Assembly (NCBI GenBank): GCA_005882975.1
Contig: VBAS01000047.1
Coordinates: 1 to 33,030 of the forward strand
Reading direction: 5' to 3'
Source: Bacteroidota bacterium
GTDB taxonomy: Bacteria; Bacteroidota; Bacteroidia; Chitinophagales; Chitinophagaceae
Length of the DNA: 33,030 bases
Below the pieces are notes generated by a model, which worked only from the letters and a program-made list of their open reading frames with translations, was not told where the DNA came from and ran no database searches. The translations under genes and the position numbers were made by a program. This document shows positions 8,316 through 15,609 of the stretch, piece after piece; positions within the stretch are counted from its first letter, which is position 1, and each line of letters starts with the position of its first letter.

Positions 8316-10070
8316 ATGGCTAATTCATTGTTTCGTCGTAAAACAATCGATTCAATTCTTACTGATGCTGAAAAAGGTGATGCAGAAGTTCATGCACATG
8401 GATTAAAAAGAGTTCTTACTGTTCGTGATCTTACATTTTTTGGAATTGCGGCCATCATTGGCGCAGGAAGTTTTAGCTCTCTTGGCGAAGCTGTTTTTAA
8501 AGGAGGTCCTGGTGTTGTATTGCTTTTTGTTATTACAGGTATTGCCTGTGCATTCACAGCCCTTTGTTATTCCGAATTTGCAAGTCGCATACCAGTAGCA
8601 GGAAGCGCCTATACTTACGCATATGCAAGCTTCGGAGAATTGTTTGCCTGGATAATTGGCTGGGCACTGATCATGGAATATTCAATTGGCAATATTTATG
8701 TAGCATTTAGTTGGAGCGATTACTTCACTTCTTTTTTGCATAAGGTAAATCTTCATATACCAGATTATCTGACCACCAGCTATGCCGAAGCACATAAAGC
8801 AGTATTAAATAATAGCTCGAATGATGAATTGATCAATGCATGGAATTCGGCCCCAATGCTCGGAAAACTTCGGATAATTTTTGATATGCCGGCCCTGGTG
8901 ATCAATTTACTTATTACTTACCTGGTTTTCCGCGGGATAAAAGAAAGCCGCAATTTCAGCAATGTGATGGTGATGTTAAAACTTGCCATTGTCGTACTCG
9001 TGATCTTAGTTGGCGGTTCACTAATATTATCACATGGATTAACTTTTAACTGGACACCAGCAAATGATGAAGGAGTAAGATCATTTATGCCCAATGGGTT
9101 TAGCGGTGTAATGGCTGCTGTGGCCGGCGTTTTCTTTGCCTATATTGGATTTGATGCGGTCAGTGTGTTAGCAGAAGAAAGTAAAAACCCACAGCGGGAT
9201 CTTCCCCGTGGTATGATCTATTCATTAGTGATCTGCACGGTTGTATATATTTTATTGTCCCTCGTACTTACGGGTGCTGTTCATTATAAGAATTTTGATG
9301 GTGTAGGTGATCCGCTTGCATTTATTTTTGAAAAGCAAAATCTAAATATTGCATGGATGCAAATACTCGTTTCAATTTGTGCAGTAATTGCAATGACAAG
9401 TGTGTTGCTTGTTTTTCAAATGGGACAGCCAAGAATTTGGATGAGCATGAGCCGCGACGGTTTGCTGCCCCCGGTTTTTCAAAAGATCCATCACAAATTT
9501 AAAACTCCCTCTTTTGCCACCATCGTTACGGGATTAGTTGTAGGAGTTCCTATTCTTTTTACAGATAAAACGTTTGTGCTTGACTTCACAAGTATTGCAA
9601 CCCTGTTTGCTTTTGTTCTTGTTTGCGGTGGTGTATTATTGATCCCAAGAAAAGAAAAAGTGGCGGGCCGTTTTCAGATTCCTTATATCAACGGACAGTT
9701 TTTATATCCATTGATCATTGCGATTTCTCTTATTTTGTTCGCGGTTCTTAGTAAAAATTATTTCGGCAACCTTTTTGATTTTGACTTTTCAGCAAATACA
9801 GAATACAATGAAGGGAAGAAAAGCTTTATGGATCTTGCCACTCCCAATATTTCTGTTATTATTTTTTGGATAGTTTGTTTTCTACTGGCTGTTGCAACTA
9901 TTATAAAAAAATATTCTTTGATCCCATTGATGGGGGTTACTACCTGTCTTTATTTACTTACGGGCATGAATAAAGATAACTGGGCATGGTTTCTCAGCTG
10001 GCTAGGGATCGGGCTGATCATTTATTTTATTTATGGGTATAATAAAAGTAAACTGGCTGCTAAAAAATAA
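8316..10070 (+). CDS. APC-superfamily amino-acid permease (cationic amino acid transporter type)
   Basis: Inner-membrane secondary transporter for amino acids. It has 584 residues with about 12 or more hydrophobic segments. The N-terminus carries the family signature: 'LTVRDLTFFGIAAIIGAGSF' (first helix, unwound IGAG motif binding the amino-acid backbone), then GPGVVLLFVITGIACAFTALCYSEFASRIPVAGSAYTY. Further signatures are 'FFAYIGFDAVSVLAEESKNPQRDLPRGM' and 'RIWMSMSRDGLLPPVFQKIH', as in eukaryotic-like CAT/YfnA proteins. The loop at about 145-195 is long. It stands alone. Downstream is a dispersed intergenic repeat. The exact substrate cannot be read from sequence. Confidence 0.9.
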   Translation: MANSLFRRKTIDSILTDAEKGDAEVHAHGLKRVLTVRDLTFFGIAAIIGAGSFSSLGEAVFKGGPGVVLLFVITGIACAFTALCYSEFASRIPVAGSAYTYAYASFGELFAWIIGWALIMEYSIGNIYVAFSWSDYFTSFLHKVNLHIPDYLTTSYAEAHKAVLNNSSNDELINAWNSAPMLGKLRIIFDMPALVINLLITYLVFRGIKESRNFSNVMVMLKLAIVVLVILVGGSLILSHGLTFNWTPANDEGVRSFMPNGFSGVMAAVAGVFFAYIGFDAVSVLAEESKNPQRDLPRGMIYSLVICTVVYILLSLVLTGAVHYKNFDGVGDPLAFIFEKQNLNIAWMQILVSICAVIAMTSVLLVFQMGQPRIWMSMSRDGLLPPVFQKIHHKFKTPSFATIVTGLVVGVPILFTDKTFVLDFTSIATLFAFVLVCGGVLLIPRKEKVAGRFQIPYINGQFLYPLIIAISLILFAVLSKNYFGNLFDFDFSANTEYNEGKKSFMDLATPNISVIIFWIVCFLLAVATIIKKYSLIPLMGVTTCLYLLTGMNKDNWAWFLSWLGIGLIIYFIYGYNKSKLAAKK

Positions 10071-10213
10071 TTATTTGTCCGGCTTTGGTGCTACTATTAA
10101 GCTTCCGTTGCGACGCTCCGTTCAAGGTTCTGCTTAACTTTGAGCAAATGCGTCGCAGTTTACCCAGACACTGAGCTTGCGAAGTGGAAGGGTCGCAGCC
10201 GATAGCTATCGGC
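10071..10213 (+). repeat. Dispersed intergenic repeat, copy 1 (long form), with internal hairpins
   Basis: Contains the core GCTACTATTAAG followed by CTTCCGTTGC, seen again at 30731-30752 and, inverted, at 32610-32631. This copy is longer. It holds an 8-bp stem TGCGACGC (10109-10116) with GCGTCGCA (10150-10157). It also holds a GTTTACCCAGA segment that is shared with the copy at 32580-32652. It ends with a perfect 16-bp palindrome, GCCGATAGCTATCGGC (10198-10213). It separates the permease from the Smr gene and probably provides no coding sequence. Confidence 0.65.
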
Positions 10214-10246
10214 TCTTATACTTTAGTAACTTTGCTGAGCAATCTT

Positions 10247-11263
10247 ATGAAATTTGAAATAGGTGATATTGTTCTCATATTACATTCAAACGAAGAAGCC
10301 CAGGTGGTCGACATTATCAACGACAAAATGGTAATGGTAGATGCCGGAGGCGTACAGTTCCCTGTTTATAAAGACCAGATCGAATATCCCTACCTGAAAC
10401 GCTTTATGGAAAAGAAGAATGGGAATGAAAAAAAGCAGAAACATTACATCGATGATCTTAAAAAGGAGAAAGAAAATAATGCCGGGCGGGAAGAAGATGG
10501 TATGTGGCTGACTTTTTTACCTGTTGTTGATACGGACGAATTCGGAGATGATGTTGTAGACGAATTAAAAGTTCATTTGCTTAACATGACAAATACGGCT
10601 TACAATTTTGATTACAAGCTTGCATTTTTTGGTAAGCCCGAGTTTGAATTAAAAAATACGATTCATCCTTTCGAAGATTTTTATATTCATGATGTTCCTT
10701 TTGAAGATCTGAGTGATAGTCCTTTTTTCGAATTCGAGTTTTCTTTAGTAAATCCAAATAAGGCAAAAGCAGAAATATGTACCGCGTCACTAAAGCTGAA
10801 ACCTAAACAACTTTTTACCAAAATAGAAGAGATAAGAAGCAAGAACGAAGCAAGTTTTTCATACCGTTTATTTGACAAATATCCTGATAAGGTTGTTCAT
10901 GAAAAATTTGATATAGGATCTCTTGCAGCAAAATATAAAGTGTATGATGCTTCAAAAGCAAAAGAACATCTTGAGCCGCCGCGTTCTGTCATTGACCTTC
11001 ACATTGAAAAACTAACTGATAACTGGCATCATCTCGGAAATCTCCAGATACTTGGGATACAACTAAAGACTTTTGAAAAGTATTATGATCTTGCCATTGC
11101 ACATCTTCAACCCTCGTTGATCGTCATTCATGGTGTTGGCAGTGGCAGGTTGCGGGATGAGATACATGAATTGCTAAAACTTCGAAAGGAAGTAAAGACA
11201 TTCGTCAATCAGTATGATCCTCGTTTTGGTTACGGAGCCACCGAAATATTTTTTGAATACTGA
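10247..11263 (+). CDS. DUF2027 / Smr-domain protein (MutS2-like C-terminal nuclease domain)
   Basis: Predicted cytoplasmic nucleic-acid-acting protein. The ATG at 10247 (MKFEIGDIVLILHSNEEAQV) starts the family-like N-terminus. An in-frame upstream extension to 10184 would run through the intergenic repeat and is rejected. From 10247 it has 338 residues. Layout: N-terminal KOW/SH3-like segment (about 1-50), a charged linker, a DUF2027 beta-rich middle domain (about 80-230), then a C-terminal Smr domain with VIDLHIEKL (about 254-262) and the nuclease/binding loop VIHGVGSGRLRDEIHELL (about 295-312). Smr domains are nicking endonucleases or RNA-binding modules in known proteins. Nothing nearby identifies a partner. 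rnpB follows about 30 bases later. Confidence 0.85.
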   Translation: MKFEIGDIVLILHSNEEAQVVDIINDKMVMVDAGGVQFPVYKDQIEYPYLKRFMEKKNGNEKKQKHYIDDLKKEKENNAGREEDGMWLTFLPVVDTDEFGDDVVDELKVHLLNMTNTAYNFDYKLAFFGKPEFELKNTIHPFEDFYIHDVPFEDLSDSPFFEFEFSLVNPNKAKAEICTASLKLKPKQLFTKIEEIRSKNEASFSYRLFDKYPDKVVHEKFDIGSLAAKYKVYDASKAKEHLEPPRSVIDLHIEKLTDNWHHLGNLQILGIQLKTFEKYYDLAIAHLQPSLIVIHGVGSGRLRDEIHELLKLRKEVKTFVNQYDPRFGYGATEIFFEY

Positions 11264-11286
11264 TCCACATTTTAAAAGTAAATTTG
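11252..11286 (+). promoter_or_regulatory. Bacteroidota-type promoter of rnpB
   Basis: TAAATTTG at 11279-11286 matches the -7 consensus TAnnTTTG of the Bacteroidota primary sigma factor. A TTTG at 11252-11255 lies at roughly the distance of a -33 box. The predicted transcription start, a few bases after 11286, coincides with the 5' end of the RNase P RNA. The match is seen in the sequence; use as a promoter is inferred. Confidence 0.6.
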
Positions 11287-11290
11287 CCAT

Positions 11291-11682
11291 TCGCTGCAAA
11301 CCGTGCTATCGCTTCAGCGCTTCCAGTTGAGGAGGAAAGTCCGGACAGTACAGAGCAATGCACCCCGTGATAAGCGGGGGTACTTCAACCAATGCTGAAA
11401 AGTAAGTTGAAGTAACAGATAGTGCCACAGAAAATAACTACTTCGCTTCGGCGGAGAAAAGATGAAAATGTGGGGTAAGAGCCCACGGCTTTTGATCGTG
11501 ACATCATTTGCGGGTAAACCTTGCATGCTGAAATGCCACATATAGTATCGTTTGAGGGCTGCTCGTCCAAGATACAGGGTAGGCAGATTGATCCCGGTGA
11601 GTAATTACCGGGACAGATAAATGATAGCGGTCCCGATTTATCGGGATAACAGGATCCGGCTTACAAGTTTGCAGCGTTTTTT
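11291..11682 (+). ncRNA. rnpB: RNase P RNA (M1-type ribozyme)
   Basis: Catalytic RNA of ribonuclease P, which matures tRNA 5' ends. The universal conserved region GAGGAAAGTCCGGAC is at 11331-11345. The 3' partner region ACAGGATCCGGCTTAC is at about 11649-11664. The terminal helix P1 is visible as CGCTGCAAAC (11292-11301) pairing with GTTTGCAGCG (11667-11676). A T-run starting at 11677 provides the terminator. Length is about 385 bases. Near the 3' part a TCCCGA-TTTA-TCGGGA hairpin (11631-11646) resembles the CCGATA/TATCGG palindromes elsewhere in the window and may be a lineage-specific helix. Identification is firm; ends are good to a few bases. Confidence 0.95.
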
Positions 11683-11688
11683 ATTTTT
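11667..11688 (+). terminator. Intrinsic terminator of rnpB
   Basis: The 3' strand of the P1 helix (11667-11676) is followed at once by TTTTTTATTTTT. The closing helix of the RNA therefore doubles as the terminator stem. Confidence 0.55.
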
Positions 11689-11690
11689 AA

Positions 11691-12392
11691 ATGTCAAAGT
11701 TTTTTATAATCTTTATTTCAATTTTTTTATTCCTTGCTGCTTGTAAAAACAATACGAAGCAAGAAAATGAAAAGCAAATTATAAAAAGGGAAGACACTGT
11801 AGGCATTAAAAATTCTATAGGAAATTCAGAAAATAAAACTAACCCCATAGCGAAATCAGGCAGTGCTCAGATTAATTCCCGCAAAGACTCAATATTATTA
11901 CAATTAACCCAGGACATACTTACAGCGATCAAAAACAAAAACTATTTTGCAGTTGCAAATTTTATTGACCCAATATTGGGTGTAAGATTCTCTCCATATG
12001 CTTATGTGGACACTGTCGATAATGTGATATTTTCTAAAGAAAAACTTGCTTAACAGTCGAAACTCGTAAAACAAGATAAAACTGTTTGGGGTGTTATTGA
12101 TCCAACCGGGGAATCGATTAACATGACTTTAAATGACTATATGCAAAAGTTTGTCTATGATGTTGATTTTGTTAAACCAGAGAAGCAGAGTGTAAATAAA
12201 TCTATTGGAGGTGGCAACTCATTGGATAATCTGGAATTAATTTATAAAAATTGTGATTTCACCGAAAGCTATTTCTCAGGTTTCGAAGAAAAATATGGAG
12301 GAATGGATTGGAGAAGCCTGCGTCTGGTCTTTAAAAAAAGAAATGGAAAATTTTTCTTAGTAGGAATCGTTCACGACAAATGGACGATATGA
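11691..12392 (+). pseudogene. Lipoprotein gene interrupted by an in-frame stop
   Basis: Two open segments, 11691-12053 and 12123-12392, are in the same frame and separated only by TAA at 12051-12053. Reading through gives one protein of about 233 residues. It has a lipoprotein signal peptide (MSKFFIIFISIFLFLAAC, Cys18), a low-complexity Lys/Asn/Ser linker, and a globular domain running smoothly across the stop: FSKEKLA-stop-QSKLVKQDKTVWGVIDPTG, then MTLNDYMQKFVYDVDF and MDWRSLRLVFKKRNGKFFLV. The continuous protein-like text on both sides argues for one gene with a nonsense change. The family is not characterised as far as I know. If the TAA is real, only the first 120 residues are made. It follows rnpB directly. 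Confidence 0.7.
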
Positions 12393-12395
12393 TAG

Positions 12396-13310
12396 TTATA
12401 AAAACGAATTACCGATATAGCCACCCAACTCCATCAGCCATGCAATTCCCAGATGAACCATTAATCCACCCAAGATCGATCGTGTATTGTAAACAACTAT
12501 TCCCAGTATCATTCCCCCAAAATAAGAACTGATACATTCGCCAAGAGGTTTGCCAAAATGTATTGTACAATAAAAACAAGCCATTGGTAAGATCGCATCT
12601 TTACCTGCAATTTTTACAAATGCCAAAATAAGAAAGCCACGAAAGAAAAGTTCTACGGAAATAAAATCACTTCCGTAAGAAAGTTCATGAAGCAAATGAT
12701 AGAACCATTTATTTTTTACACCATATAAAGCTGTGTCAACATCCTTGAGTTTTGGATACATGCTTAAAAAATCTGATTGGGTAGAAGCTGCTGCGATTAA
12801 AGGCACCATTATCAAAAGCATAATTAAATATGGTTTCCAATTAAAACTTTTTACCGTTAAGCCAAAAAATTTTTCTTTAGAATAATAAATTTTCCAGACG
12901 ATAAAAAGAATAAAACACAATACTATTAACCTTATAGGCCAGTATATGACCTGGTTCCAGTAATAATCCCAATAAATATTATTTGATAAATGAAAGGTTG
13001 TGTTCATTACCATTTTCCAGGAGAAAATGGCCGGCGACAAAAAAATAAGTAAAAGGATTAATGGGTTTTTAAAATAATTTTTCCTATCAAAAAGAAGATA
13101 AAACGAATAGGGTAGAGCAAAGGCAATTAAAAAGACCAGGTAACGAAATAGAAATTGAATCCCCGTCGAATCAAATTCATCAATTTTACGATCGACATCA
13201 TAATGAAAATTCAAATAGATCATTAAAGCCGCCAACAGGCTGCAGGCTATAAAAACTTTGCCATTTAAGCTTTTTAAATAATCAACCAGGTATCTAAAAA
13301 TATCTTTCAT
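12396..13310 (-). CDS. CPBP-family intramembrane metalloprotease homologue
   Basis: Polytopic inner-membrane protein of 304 residues with about eight hydrophobic segments. The C-terminal third matches the CPBP/Abi (Rce1-like) domain: SVELFFRGFL (about 217-226) is motif 1, CTIHFGKPLGECISSYFGG (about 246-264) carries the motif 2 histidine, and HLGIAWLMEL (about 285-294) the last one. Motif 1 is normally EExxxR; here the first Glu is Val, leaving a single Glu plus Arg. Family members process prenylated or hydrophobic peptides or act in bacteriocin immunity; the substrate here is unknown. The gene converges on the interrupted lipoprotein gene with only three bases between them. Confidence 0.8.
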   Translation of the reverse strand: MKDIFRYLVDYLKSLNGKVFIACSLLAALMIYLNFHYDVDRKIDEFDSTGIQFLFRYLVFLIAFALPYSFYLLFDRKNYFKNPLILLLIFLSPAIFSWKMVMNTTFHLSNNIYWDYYWNQVIYWPIRLIVLCFILFIVWKIYYSKEKFFGLTVKSFNWKPYLIMLLIMVPLIAAASTQSDFLSMYPKLKDVDTALYGVKNKWFYHLLHELSYGSDFISVELFFRGFLILAFVKIAGKDAILPMACFYCTIHFGKPLGECISSYFGGMILGIVVYNTRSILGGLMVHLGIAWLMELGGYIGNSFL

Positions 13311-13414
13311 TAAAACTGAAAATAGAAGTTTTTTTACTATCGTTTAAACTTTTCTCAAAGCCCGGCTTCTCATATTTCATGTTTGATTTTCCACAACCCT
13401 TTAAAACTAATAAA

Positions 13415-14287
13415 ATGAAAAAGTTCTCAATTAACCGGATCAGCGTAGTGGCATTTACCTTCATGGTTGTCGCTATGCTTTTTTCTTGTCAAAAAGATCT
13501 TAGCTCATCGAACAACAACAACACATCTGTAACCGAAGAACAGGCTACAACTTATTCTGAAGAAAGTTCACAGGCTGAAGTAAGTTTTGATGATGCAGAA
13601 GATGTTGCTACGATCGCAGCAGACGAAGAAGGTAATGCAAGTTTATATGGTATGAATGGCCGCTTGATCCATCCATTGTTTACAGAATTAAGAGCTGCTA
13701 TTGGTGATTGTGCAGAGATCACAATTACACCAAATGATTCTACCTATCCTAAAACGATCACAATTGATTTTGGGAATGGTTGCGTTGGTCGTGATGGAAA
13801 ATTTCGTGTCGGTGCCATCGTTGTTCATCTTACTGCACCTTTGCGCAGACCAGGTTCTGTAGTTACTATAACTTTTAGAGATTATTATGTAAATCGTGTT
13901 CATCTTGAAGGTTCAAAAATTATCAGCAACCTTAGTGAACCACCATCGCACAAATGGAGAGTAGAAGTAGTAGGCGGTAAAGTAACATTCCCTGCGGGCA
14001 GAGGTTACAGTTATCAAAGCGTGAAAACGAAAACTCAGATTGAAGGAATGGATACAAGGATCGTTCGTGATGATGCGTATGAAATTACAGGTCGTTCACA
14101 AACTGAATTCAATAGTGGCCTTACAATAACCCTGAACACTGAAACTCCACTCGTAAAGAAAGTAGCGTGTCCCTGGATCAGCGATGGTAAATTAAAGATC
14201 AAGATCAATGACCGGGTACTTTATCTTGATAACAAAGCATTACTGTCCTGGAACGATGGGAATAAACAATTAGAAATAAATTTATAG
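13415..14287 (+). CDS. Putative lipoprotein of unknown function
   Basis: The start is set at the ATG at 13415, because MKKFSINRISVVAFTFMVVA followed by MLFSC is a clear lipoprotein signal peptide (Cys25); an in-frame ATG at 13379 would bury it. It has 290 residues. After the Cys comes an Asn/Ser/Thr/Glu-rich tether (about 28-75), then a beta-rich domain with 'ITITPNDSTYPKTITIDFGNGCVGRDGKFRVGAIVVHLTAPLRRPGSVVTITFRDYYVN' style alternating strands, in which TIDFGNGC is the sharpest motif. It is likely attached to the outer membrane and exposed. I recognise similar Bacteroidota proteins but no assigned function. A strong hairpin terminator follows. Confidence 0.7.
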   Translation: MKKFSINRISVVAFTFMVVAMLFSCQKDLSSSNNNNTSVTEEQATTYSEESSQAEVSFDDAEDVATIAADEEGNASLYGMNGRLIHPLFTELRAAIGDCAEITITPNDSTYPKTITIDFGNGCVGRDGKFRVGAIVVHLTAPLRRPGSVVTITFRDYYVNRVHLEGSKIISNLSEPPSHKWRVEVVGGKVTFPAGRGYSYQSVKTKTQIEGMDTRIVRDDAYEITGRSQTEFNSGLTITLNTETPLVKKVACPWISDGKLKIKINDRVLYLDNKALLSWNDGNKQLEINL

Positions 14288-14307
14288 ATCTCTCATATAT
14301 GGCAATC

Positions 14308-14335
14308 AAAAAAGACCTCCGACCGGAGGTCTTTT
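14308..14335. terminator. Bidirectional intrinsic terminator
   Basis: A-run, GACCTCC (14314-14320), loop GACC, GGAGGTC (14325-14331), then TTTT. The stem extends through the flanking A and T runs, so it has a U-tract on either strand. It sits between the convergent lipoprotein gene (ends 14287) and the YqaE-type gene (ends 14354). Confidence 0.85.
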
Positions 14336-14353
14336 AAATTTATTGGGTTTGAT

Positions 14354-14758
14354 CTAAATAGTATTTGTTACAACCAATAAGGCATAAATAACACCTGGTA
14401 TAATGAAAAGGAACCAGAACAAAATACTTAACCAGAACTTTCCATTTATTTCACCCTCGTGAAGATAAACAGCAAGCGGTGGAAGCAGAATGGCCAGTAC
14501 AATAAGCAACCACATTTCAACATTTGCGGATTTATTTGCTTTCTTTTCTTTCTGAAAAACTTTCACTTGTTTTTTTGCCTCTTTGATCCTTACTTTCTGT
14601 TCTTTTTTAGAAAGGCTTTTGAATTCTGCAAATGCCGCTTTAACGGTACCAGGATTAGGTTCATTGCTGCCCGGTAATATCACTAATGCAGAAGATTGAA
14701 GGGGAATCATCGAGATCATCATTGCTGCCATCACTAGTGAGCTAAAGATCTTTTTCAT
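14354..14758 (-). CDS. YqaE/Pmp3-domain membrane protein with exported N-terminal part
   Basis: The start is the ATG at 14756-14758 (MKKIFSSLVMAAMMISMIPL), which opens a signal-peptide-like segment; the longer in-frame ORF to 14809 is rejected. It has 134 residues. Order: signal or first membrane segment (1-25), a basic coiled stretch 'FAEFKSLSKKEQKVRIKEAKKQVKVFQKEKKAN' style Lys-rich helix (about 48-80), then two C-terminal membrane helices LLIVLAILLPPLAVYL (about 84-99) and FWLSILFWFLFIIPGVIYAL (about 107-126). The LLPPLAV and IPGVIYAL pattern is that of the Pmp3/YqaE small membrane proteins. The role is unknown; in other organisms Pmp3 proteins are linked to salt or membrane stress. Confidence 0.75.
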   Translation of the reverse strand: MKKIFSSLVMAAMMISMIPLQSSALVILPGSNEPNPGTVKAAFAEFKSLSKKEQKVRIKEAKKQVKVFQKEKKANKSANVEMWLLIVLAILLPPLAVYLHEGEINGKFWLSILFWFLFIIPGVIYALLVVTNTI

Positions 14759-14863
14759 AAGTATAATGTTTGGTTGATTAATGAACAAAAATATAATGTA
14801 CCTGAGCACAATCTACCAATTTTTATCAATAGGTTGTAAAATTTTAGCCCTTAATTTTAATCC

Positions 14864-15556
14864 ATGAAATCAATTGGACTTATTGGTGGCTTAACATATG
14901 TATCCACGATAGAATACTATCGCTACTTAAATGAATTAGCGAATGAAAAACTTGGGGGAACCGAAACAGTCCAGATCATTTTGTATTCAGTAAACTTTGG
15001 CGAAATTAAAGTTCTTACAGAAGCTGGTGAATGGGGAAAAATTTCCGACATTATTTGTAAAGTTGCGCAAACAATTGAACGAGCTGGTGCATCTTGCCTG
15101 CTTATTGGTGCCAACACAATGCATAAGATCGCAGATGAAGTACAGGCCGCAATAAAGATCCCCGTTATTCATATTGCTGAAGCTGTAGCAAAAGCTATTC
15201 TGAAAAATGGATTGAGAAAAGTTGGATTGATAGGAACCCGGTATACAATGCAACTTGAATTTTACACTGATCATCTCGCAAAGCACGGAATAGAAACAAT
15301 AATTCCAGACCAGGAAGACATTGAATACATTAACTACACCATCTACAATGAGTTCAGTAAAAATATTTTTACTGCCGAAGCAAAGACAAATTATCTGAAT
15401 ATTATTTCAAAGCTTAAAGAAAGAGGCGCTGAAGGAATTATAGGAGGTTGTACAGAAATATCAATTTTAATTAAGCAAAGCGATTGCGACATTCTGATCT
15501 TTGATACAGCAAAAATTCATTCTGAAGCTGGAGTAGAATATGTGACAGGATCGTGA
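14864..15556 (+). CDS. Aspartate/glutamate racemase family protein
   Basis: PLP-independent amino-acid racemase fold, cytosolic. It has 230 residues, the usual length. The N-terminus MKSIGLIGGLTYVSTIEYY matches the family's IGGMSxxST opening. The first catalytic region, usually with Cys, reads LLIGANTMHKIAD (about 81-93), with no Cys at that site. The second, GGCTEISIL (about 196-204), keeps its Cys. Some known L-Asp/Glu-specific members work with one Cys and a Thr, so the enzyme may still be active, perhaps with changed specificity. It is monocistronic, about 105 bases from the divergent membrane-protein gene. Confidence 0.85.
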   Translation: MKSIGLIGGLTYVSTIEYYRYLNELANEKLGGTETVQIILYSVNFGEIKVLTEAGEWGKISDIICKVAQTIERAGASCLLIGANTMHKIADEVQAAIKIPVIHIAEAVAKAILKNGLRKVGLIGTRYTMQLEFYTDHLAKHGIETIIPDQEDIEYINYTIYNEFSKNIFTAEAKTNYLNIISKLKERGAEGIIGGCTEISILIKQSDCDILIFDTAKIHSEAGVEYVTGS

Positions 15557-15609
15557 TCTTAAAACCAAAGGACATTCTGCAAGGAGATGCTGTCAATTCC
15601 TAAAGAAAA

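Noticed and set aside
10184-10246. N-terminal extension of the Smr-domain protein
   Set aside because: It would translate the dispersed repeat and its palindrome; the family-like N-terminus begins at the ATG at 10247.
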